Assembly: GCF_000003605.2 (NCBI RefSeq)
Contig: NW_003135827.1
Coordinates: forward strand, 1 to 64,000
Origin: Saccoglossus kowalevskii
Taxonomy: Eukaryota > Hemichordata > Enteropneusta > Harrimaniidae
Direction of reading: 5' to 3'
DNA: 64,000 nucleotides
Part shown: positions 52,241-61,830 of the stretch, in pieces
Layout: each line of letters begins with the position of its first letter
Numbering within the stretch: the stretch's first letter is position 1
The notes under the pieces: generated by a model
Told to the model about the DNA's origin: nothing
Database searches by the model: none
What the model saw: the letters and a program-made list of their open reading frames with translations, nothing else
Program-made: the position numbers and the translations under genes

Positions 52241-53329
52241 TCACTACCCTGGCTACGCGTTAAAATGGTTATGAATTCATTTTGGATAGTACGTACATAA
52301 CCGACCAATCGTGGACTTTAATTCATGTGTTGGTCAGGGTTCTGACCCTGTGTATTTTTCGGTGGGTACCGTTTAATTTCACTACCCTGGCTAAGCGTTA
52401 AAATGGTTATGAATTCATTTTGGATAAGTACGTACATAACCGACCAATCGTGGACATTAATTCAATGTGTTGGTCAGGGTTCTGACCCTGTGTATTTTTC
52501 GGTGGGTACCGTTTAATTTCACTATCCTGGCTACGTGTTAAAATGGTTATGAATTCATTTTGGATAAGTACGTACATAACCGACCAATAGTGGACTTTAA
52601 TTCAATGTGTTGGTCAGGGTTCTGACCCTGTGTATTTTTCGGTGGGTACCGTTTAATTTCACTATCCTGGCTACGTGTTAAAATGGTTATGAATTCATTT
52701 TGGATAAGTATGTACATAACCGACCAATCGTGGACTTTAATTCAATGTGTTGGTCAGGGTTCTGACCCTGTGTATTTTTCGGTGGGTACCGTTTAATTTC
52801 ACTATCCTGGCTACGTGTTAAAATGGTTATGAATTCATTTTGGATAAGTACGTACATAACCGACCAATCGTGGACTTTAATTCAATGTGTTGGTCAGGGT
52901 TCTGACCCTGTGTATTTTTCGGTGGGTACCGTTTAATTTCACTACCCTGGCTATGCGTTAAAATGGTTATGAATTCATTTTGGATAAGTACGTACATAAC
53001 CGACCAATCGTGGACTTTAATTCAATGTGTTGGTCAGGGTTCTGACCCTGTGTATTTTTCGGTGGGTACCGTTTAATTTCACTATCCTGGCTACGTGTTA
53101 AAATGGTTATGAATTCATTTTGGATAAGTACGTACATAACCGACCAATCGTGGACTTTAATTCAATGTGTTGGTCAGGGTTCTGACCCTGTGTATTTTTC
53201 GGTGGGTACCGTTTAATTTCACTACCCTGGCTACGCGTTAAAATGGTTATGAATTCATTTTGGATAAGTACGTACATAACCGACCAATCGTGGACTTTAA
53301 TTCAATGTGTTGGTCAGGGTTCTGACCCA

Positions 53330-54084
53330 GTGTATTTTTCGGTGGGTACCGTTTAATTTCACTACCCTGGCTACGTGTTAAAATGGTTATGAATTCATTT
53401 TGCATAAGTACGTACATAACCGACCAATCGTGGACTTTATTTCAATGTGTTGGTCAGGGTTCTGACCCTGTGTATTTTTCGGTGGGTACCGTTTAATTTC
53501 ACTACCCTGGCTACGCGTTAAAATGGTTATGAATTCATTTTGGATAAGTACGTACATAACCGACCAATCGTGGACTTTAATTCAATGTGTTGGTCAGGGT
53601 TCTGACCCTGTGTATTTTTCGGTGGGTACCGTTTAATTTCACTACCCTGGCTACGCGTTAAAATGGTTATGAATTCATTTTGGATAAGTACGTACATAAC
53701 CGACCAATCGTGGACTTTAATTCAATGTGTTGGTCAGGGTTCTGACCCTGTGTATTTTTCGGTGGGTACCGTTTAATTTCACTACCCTGGCTACGTGTTA
53801 AAATGGTTATGAATTCATTTTGCATAAGTACGTACATAACCGACCAATCGTGGACTTTATTTCAATGTGTTGGTCAGGGTTCTGACCCTGTGTATTTTTC
53901 GGTGGGTACCGTTTAATTTCACTACCCTGGCTACGCGTTAAAATGGTTATGAATTCATTTTGGATAAGTACGTACATAACCGACCAATCGTGGACTTTAA
54001 TTCAATGTGTTGGTCAGGGTTCTGACCCTGTGTATTTTTCGGTGGGTACCGTTTAATTTCACTACCCTGGCTACGCGTTAAAAT
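53330..54084. repeat. 420-bp three-monomer duplication
   Basis: The bases from about 53331 to 53664 are repeated without a difference I can see 420 bp downstream, including the unusual combination 'cgtggactttatttcaatg' with 'ttttgcataag'. A single added G near 54085 marks the end of exact identity. Confidence 0.9.
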
Positions 54085-54700
54085 GGGTTATGAATTCATT
54101 TTGGATAAGTACGTACATAACCGACCAATCGTGGACTTTAATTCAATGTGTTGGTCAGGGTTCTGACCCTGTGTATTTTTCGGTGTGTACCGTTTAATTT
54201 CACTATCCTGGCTACGCGTTAAAATGGTTATGAATTCATTTTGGATAAGTACGTACATAACCGACCAATCGTGGACTTTAATTCAATGTGTTGGTCAGGG
54301 TTCTGACCCTGTGTATTTTTCGGTGGGTACCGTTTAATTTCACTATCCTGGCTACGTGTAAAAATGGTTATGAATTCATTTTGGATAAGTACGTACATAA
54401 CCGACCAATCGTGGACTTTAATTCAATGTGTTGGTCAGGGTTCTGACCCTGTGTATTTTTCGGTGGGTACCGTTTAATTTCACTACCCTGGCTACATGTT
54501 AAAATGGTTATGAATTCATTTTGGATAAGTACGTACATAACCGACCAATCGTGGACTTTAATTCAATGTGTTGGTCAGGGTTCTGACCCTGTGTATTTTT
54601 CGGTGGGTACCGTTTAATTTCACTACCCTGGCTACGTGTTAAAATGGTTATGAATTCATTTTGCATAAGTACGTACATAACCGACCAATCGTGGACTTTA

Positions 54701-54804
54701 TTTTGCATGCAGGTAAGGTATACCTAAAGAAATAACTGTGGACATTATGCTTATACTTATGTACTATGACGTTAGTTAACATTTAATATCAGGCAATGCA
54801 TTGG
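54701..54804. repeat. Marker segment 18
   Basis: Subtype 'cttatactta' with 'ctatgacg' and private 'ctaaagaaataactg'. Followed by 'taccctagctacttg' and 'ctctgaataag'. Confidence 0.95.
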
Positions 54805-55840
54805 TTCATTACCCTAGCTACTTGTTAAAATGGTTATGAATTCACTCTGAATAAGTACGTACATAACCGACCAATCGTGGACTTTAATTCAATGTGTTGG
54901 TCAGGGTTCTGACCCTGTGTATTTTTCGGTGGGTACCGTTTAATTTCACTATCCTGGCTACGTGTTAAAATGGTTATGAATTCATTTTGGATAAGTACGT
55001 ACATAACCGACCAATCGTGGACTTTAATTCAATGTGTTGGTCAGGGTTCTGACCCTGTGTATTTTTCGGTGGGTACCGTTTAATTTCACTACCCTGGCTA
55101 TGCGTTAAAATGGTTATGAATTCATTTTGGATAAGTACGTACATAACCGACCAATCGTGGACTTTAATTCAATGTGTTGGTCAGGGTTCTGACCCTGTGT
55201 ATTTTTCGGTGGGTACCGTTTAATTTCACTATCCTGGCTACGTGTTAAAATGGTTATGAATTCATTTTGGATAAGTACGTACATAACCGACCAATCGTGG
55301 ACTTTAATTCAGTGTGTTGGTCAGGGTTCTGACCCTGTGTATTTTTCGGTGGGTACCGTTTAATCTCACTACCCTGGCTACTCGTTAAAATGGTTATGAA
55401 TTCATTTTGGATAAGTACGTACATAACCGACCAATCATGGACTTTAATTCAATGTGTTGGTCAGGGTTCTGACCCTGTGTATTTTTCGGTGGGTACCATT
55501 TAATTTCACTACCCTGGCTACGCGTTAAAATGGTTATGAATTCATTTTGGATAAGTACGTACATAACCGACCAATCGTGGACTTTAATTCAATGTGTTGG
55601 TCAGGATTCTGACCCTGTGTATTTTTCGGTGGGTACCGTTTAATTTCACTACCCTGGCCACGCGTTAAAATGGTTATGAATTCATTTTGGATAAGTACGT
55701 ACATAACCGACCAATCGTGGACTTTAATTCAATGTGTTGGTCAGGTTCTGACCCTGTGTATTTTCGTGGGTACCGTTTATTTCACTACCCTGGCTACGCG
55801 TTAAAATGGTTATGATTCATTTTGGATAAGTACGTACATA

Positions 55841-56300
55841 ACCGACCAATCATGGACTTTATTTCAATATGTTGGTCAGGGTCTAACCCTGTGCATTTTT
55901 CAGTGGGTACCGTTTAATTTCATTACCCTGGCTACGTGTTAAAATGGTTATGAATTCATTTTGGATAAGTACGTACATAACCGACCAATCTTGGACTTTA
56001 ATTCAATGTGTTGGTCAGGGTTCTGACCCTGTGCATTTTTCGGTGGGTACCGTTTAATTTCACTACCCTGGCTACGTGTTAAAATGGTTATGAATTCATT
56101 TTGGATAAGTACGTACATAACCGACCAATCTTGGACTTTAATTCAATGTGTTGGTCAGGGTTCTGACCCTGTGCATTTTTCAGTGGGTACCGTTTAATTT
56201 CACTACCCTGGCTACGTGTTAAAATGGTTATGAATTCATTTTGGATAAGTACGTACATAACCGACCAATCTTGGACTTTAATTCAATGTGTTGGTCAGGG
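55841..56300. repeat. Type A block duplicated from the 18.4 kb region
   Basis: Monomers with 'caatcttgg' and with 'ctaaccctgtgcattttt', 'ctgtgcatttttcgg' and 'ctgtgcatttttcagtgg' in the same order as 18.42-18.80 kb. The last three landmarks compared lie at a constant offset of 37421 bp. The block is followed by a 278-bp two-monomer tandem duplication. Confidence 0.88.
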
Positions 56301-56760
56301 TTCTGACCCTGTGTATTTTTCGGTGGGTACCGTAATTTCACTACCCTGGCTACGCATTAAAATGGTTATGAATTCATTTTGGATAAGTACGTACATAACC
56401 GACCAATCGTGGACTTTAATTCAATGTGTTGGTCAGGGTTCTGACCCTGTGTATTTTTCAGTGGGTACCGTTTAATTTCACTACCCTGGCTACGTGTTAA
56501 AATGGTTATGAATTCATTTTGGATAAGTACGTACATAACCGACCAATCGTGGACTTTAATTCAATGTGTTGGTCAGGGTTCTGACCCTGTGTATTTTTCG
56601 GTGGGTACCGTAATTTCACTACCCTGGCTACGCATTAAAATGGTTATGAATTCATTTTGGATAAGTACGTACATAACCGACCAATCGTGGACTTTAATTC
56701 AATGTGTTGGTCAGGGTTCTGACCCTGTGTATTTTTCAGTGGGTACCGTTTAATTTCACT
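56224..56760. repeat. 278-bp two-monomer duplication
   Basis: A dimer carrying a 2-bp deletion ('gtaccgtaatttc'), 'ctacgcattaaaa' and 'tttttcagtggg' is present twice in tandem, 278 bp apart. The shared private deletion makes independent origin unlikely. The first monomer of copy one is type A ('cttgg') while that of copy two is type B ('cgtgg'). Confidence 0.88.
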
Positions 56761-56976
56761 ACCCTCGCTACGTGTTAAAATGGTTATGAATTCATTTTGG
56801 ATAAGTATGTACATAACCGACCAATCGTGGGCTTTAATTCAATGTGTTGGTCAGGGTTCTGACCCTGTGTATTTTTCAGTGGGTACCGTTTAATTTCACT
56901 ACCCTGGCTACGTGTTAAAATGGTTATGAATTCATTTTGCATAAGTACGTACATAACCGACCAATCGTGGGCTTTA

Positions 56977-57080
56977 TTTTGCATGCAGGTAAGGTATACC
57001 TACAGACATAACTGTGGACATTATGCTTATACTTATGTACTAAGACGTTAGTTAACATTTAATATCAGGCAATGCATTGG
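56977..57080. repeat. Marker segment 19
   Basis: Subtype 'cttatactta', standard part with 'gggcttta'. Followed by 'ctctgaataag', 'ctctgg', 'tttgcataag' with 'caatcatgg', 'tttgcataag', then 'tttgcatgag', close to the series after 28377. Confidence 0.95.
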
Positions 57081-59960
57081 TTCATTACCCTGGCTACGTG
57101 TTAAAATGGTTATGAATTCACTCTGAATAAGTACGTACATAACCGACCAATCGTGGACTTTAATTCAATGTGTTGGTCAGGGTTCTGACCCTGTGTATTT
57201 TTCGGTGGGTACCGTTTAATTTCACTATCCTGGCTACGTGTTAAAATGGTTATGAATTCACTCTGGATAAGTACGTACATAACCGACCAATCGTGGACTT
57301 TAATTCAATGTGTTGGTCAGGGTTCTGACCCTGTGTATTTTTCGGTGGGTACCGTTTAATTTCACTACCCTGGCTACGTGTTAAAATGGTTATGAATTCA
57401 TTTTGCATAAGTACGTACATAACCGACCAATCATGGACTTTAATTCAATGTGTTGGTCAGGGTTCTGACCCTGTGTATTTTTCGGTGGGTACCGTTTAAT
57501 TTCACTACCCTGGCTACGTGTTAAAATGGTTATGAATTCATTTTGCATAAGTACGTACATAACCGACCAATCGTGGACTTTAATTCAATGTGTTGGTCAG
57601 GGTTCTGACCCTGTGTATTTTTCGGTGGGTACCGTTTAATTTCACTACCCTGGCTACGTGTTAAAATGGTTATGAATTCATTTTGCATGAGTACGTACAT
57701 AACCGACCAATCGTGGACTTTAATTCAATGTGTTGGTCAGGGTTCTGACCCTGTGTATTTTTCGGTGGGTACCGTTTAATTTCACTATCCTGGCTACGTG
57801 TTAAAATGGTTATGAATTCATTTTGGATAAGTACGTACATAACCGACCAATCGTGAACTTTAATTCAATGTGTTGGTCAGGGTTCTGACCCTGTGTATTT
57901 TTCGGTGGGTACCGTTTAATTTCACTACCCTGGCTACGCGTTAAAATGGTTATGAATTCATTTTGGATAAGTACGTACATAACCGACCAATCGTGGACTT
58001 TAATTCAATGTGATGGTCAGGGTTCTGACCCTGTGTATTTTTCGGTGGGTACCGTTTAATTTCACTACCCTGGCTACGCGTTAAAATGGTTATGAATTCA
58101 TTTTGGATAAGTACGTACATAACCGACCAATCGTGGACTTTAATTCAATGTGTTGGTCAGGGTTCTGACCCTGTGTATTTTTCGGTGGGTACCGTTTAAT
58201 TTCACTATCCTGGCTACGTGTTAAAATGGTTATGAATTCATTTTGGATAAGTACGTACATAACCGACCAATCGTGGACTTTAATTCAATTAGTTGGTCAG
58301 GGTTCTGACCCTGTGTATTTTTCGGTGGGTACCGTTTAATTTCACTATCCTGGCTACGTGTTAAAATGGTTATGAATTCATTTTGGATAAGTACGTACAT
58401 AACCGACCAATCGTGGACTTTAATTCAATGTGTTGGTCAGGGTTCTGACCCTGTGTATTTTTCGGTGGGTACCGTTTAATTTCACTACCCTGGCTACGCG
58501 TTAAAATGGTTATGAATTCATTTTGGATAAGTACGTACATAACCGACCAATCGTGGACTTTAATTCAATGTGTTGGTCAGGGTTCTGACCCTGTGTATTT
58601 TTCGGTGGGTACCGTTTAATTTCACTATCCTGGCTATGTGTTAAAATGGTTATGAATTCATTTTGGATAAGTACGTACATAACCGACCAATCGTGGACTT
58701 TAATTCAATGTGTTGGTCTGGGTTCTGACCCTGTGTATTTTTCGGTGGGTACCGTTTAATTTCACTACCCTGGCTACGTGTTAAAATGGTTATGAATTCA
58801 TTTTGGATAAGTACGTACATAACCGACCAATCGTGGACTTTAATTCAATGTGTTGGTCAGGGTTCTGACCCTGTGTATTTTTCGGTGGGTACCGTTTAAT
58901 TTCACTACCCTGGCTACGCGTTAAAATGGTTATGAATTCATTTTGGATAAATACGTTCATAACCGACCAATCGTGGACTTTAATTCAATGTGTTGGTCAG
59001 GGTTCTGACCCTGTGTATTTTTCGGTGGGTACCGTTTAATTTCACTACCCTGGCTACGCGTTAAAATGGTTATGAATTCATTTTGGATAAGTACGTACAT
59101 AACCGACCAATCGTGGACTTTAATTCAATGTGTTGGTCAGGGTCTGACCCTGTGTATTTTCGGTGAGTACCGTTTAATTTCACTACCCTGGCTACACGTT
59201 AAAATGGTTATGAATTCATTTTGGATAAGTACGTACATAACCGACCAATCGTGGACTTTAATTCAATGTGTTGGTCAGGGTTCTGACCCTGTGTAATTTT
59301 CGGTGGGTACTGTTTAATTTCACTACCCTGGCTACGCGTTAAAATGGTTATGAATTCATTTTGGATAAGTACGTACATAACCGACCAATCGTGGACTTTA
59401 ATTCAATGTGTTGGTCAGGATTCTGACCCTGTGTATTTTTCGGTGGGTACCGTTTAATTTCACTACCCTGGCTACGTGTTAAAATGGTTATGAATTCATT
59501 TTGGATAAGTACGTACATAACCGACCAATCGTGGACTTTAATTCAATGTGTTGGTCAGGGTTCTGACCCTGTGTATTTTTCGGTGGGTACCGTTTAATTT
59601 CACTACCCTGGCTACGCGTTAAAATGGTTATGTATTCATTTTGGATAAGTACGTACATAACCGACCAATCGTGGACTTTAATTCAATGTGTTGGTCAGGG
59701 TTCTGACCCTGTGTATTTTTTGGTGGGTACCGTTTAATTTCACTATCCTGGCTACGTGTTAAAATGGTTATGAATTCATTTTGGATAAGTACGTACATAA
59801 CCGACCAATCGTGGACTTTAATTCAATGTGTTGGTCAGGGTTCTGACCCTGTGTATTTTTCGGTGGGTACCGTTTAATTTCACTATCCTGGCTACGTGTT
59901 AAAATGGTTATGAATTCATTTTGCATAAGTACGTACATAACCGACCAATCGTGGACTTTA

Positions 59961-60064
59961 TTTTGCATGCAGGTAAGGTATACCTACAGACATAACTGTG
60001 GACATTATGCTTATACTTATGTACTAAGACGTTAGTTAACATTTAATATCAGGCAATGCATTGG
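59961..60064. repeat. Marker segment 20
   Basis: Subtype 'cttatactta'. The next unit has 'tggctaagtg', 'ctctgaataag' and 'accgcccaatcg'. About 21 units after the previous marker. Confidence 0.95.
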
Positions 60065-60514
60065 TTCATTACCCTGGCTAAGTGTTAAAATGGTTATGAA
60101 TTCACTCTGAATAAGTACGTACATAACCGCCCAATCGTGGACTTTAATTTAATGTGTTGGTCAGGGTTCTGACCCTGTGTATTTTTCGGTGGGTACTGTT
60201 TAATTTCACTATCCTGGCTACGTGTTAAAATGGTTATGAATTCATTTTGGATAAGTACGTACATAACCGACCAATCGTGGACTTTAATTCAATGTGTTGG
60301 TCAGGGTTCTGACCCTGTGTATTTTTCGGTGGGTACTGTTTAATTTCACTACCCTGGCTACGCGTTAAAATGGTTATGAATTCATTTTGGATAAGTACGT
60401 ACATAACCGACCAATCGTGGACTTTAATTCAATGTGTTGGTCAGGGTTCTGACCCTGTGTATTTTTCGTGGGTACCGTTTAATTTCACTACCTGGCTACG
60501 TGTTAAAATGGTTA

Positions 60515-61830
60515 TGAATTCACTCTGGATAAGTACGTACATAACCGACCAATCTTGGACTTTCAATTCAATGTGTTGGTCAGGGTTCTGACCCTGTGTA
60601 TTTTTCGGTGGGTACCGTTTAATTTCACTATCCTGGCTACGTGTTAAAATGGTTATGAATTCACTCTGGATAAGTACGTACATAACCGACCAATCTTGGA
60701 CTTTCATTCAATGTGTTGGTCAGGGTTCTGACCCTGTGTATTTTTCGGTGGGTACCGTTGAATTTCACTATCCTGGCTACGTGTTAAAATGGTTATGAAT
60801 TCACTCTGGATAAGTACGTACATAACCGACCAATCTTGGACTTTAATTCAATGTGTTGGTCAGGGTTCTGACCCTGTGTATTTTTCGATGGGTACCGTTT
60901 AATTTCACTATCCTGGCTATGTGTTAAAATGGTTATGAATTCACTCTGGATAAGTACGTACATAACCGACCAATCTTGGACTTTAATTCAATGTGTTGGT
61001 CAGGGTTCTGACCTTGTGTATTTTTTGGTGGGTACCGTTTAATTTCACTATCCTGGCTACGTGTTAAAATGGTTATGAATTCACTCTGGATAAGTACGTA
61101 CATAACCGACCAATCTTGGATTTTCATTCAATGTGTTGGTCAGGGTTCTGACCCTGTGTATTTTTCGGTGGGTACCATTTAATTTCACTATCCTGGCTAC
61201 GTGTTAAAATGGTTATGAATTCACTCTGGATAAGTACGTACATAACCGACCAATCTTGGACTTTAATTCAATGTGTTGGTCAGGGTTCTGACCTTGTGTA
61301 TTTTTCGGTGGGTACCGTTTAATTTCACTATCCTGGCTACGTGTTAAAATGGTTATGAATTCACTCTGGATAAGTACGTACATAACCGACCAATCTTGGA
61401 CTTTAATTCAATGTGTTGGTCAGGGTTCTGACCCTGTGTATTTTTCGGTGGGTACCGTTTAATTTCACTATCCTGGCTACGTGTTAAAATGGTTATGAAT
61501 TCACTCTGGATAAGTACGTACATAACCGACCAATCTTGGACTTTCATTCAATGTGTTGGTCAGGGTTCTGACCCTGTGTAATTTTCGATGGGTACCGTTT
61601 AATTTCACTATCCTGGCTATGTGTTAAAATGGTTATGAATTCACTCTGGATAAGTACGTACATAACCGACCAATCTTGGACTTTAATTCAATGTGTTGGT
61701 CAGGGTTCTGACCTTGTGTATTTTTTGGTGGGTACCGTTTAATTTCACTATCCTGGCTACGTGTTAAAATGGTTATGAATTCACTCTGGATAAATACGTA
61801 CATAACCGACCAATCTTGTATTTTCATTCA
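60515..61830. repeat. A-like 'cactctgg' block with 700-bp (five-monomer) period
   Basis: A homogeneous run of about nine monomers with 'ttcactctgg' and 'caatcttgg', many with 'ctttcattcaatg', a form not seen elsewhere in the window. Variants 'tcgatggg' (60887, 61587), 'tggctatgtg' (60914, 61614), 'cttgtgtattttttgg' (about 61012, 61712) and 'gtaccattt' (about 61170, 61870) recur 700 bp apart, showing a recent five-monomer tandem duplication. Confidence 0.88.

Larger units (their letters stand above)
52241..55840. repeat. Type B satellite block with one marker unit
   Basis: About 26 units of type B. A three-monomer duplication (420 bp) is seen at about 53330-54084. One marker segment lies at 54701-54804. 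A homopolymer-indel patch begins at about 55745. No gene. Confidence 0.88.
56301..60514. repeat. Type B satellite block with two marker units
   Basis: About 30 units of type B with 104-bp marker segments at 56977-57080 and 59961-60064. Both markers are followed by a unit with 'ctctgaataag'. A few one-base deletions cluster at about 59140-59180 and 60466-60500. No gene. Confidence 0.88.
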
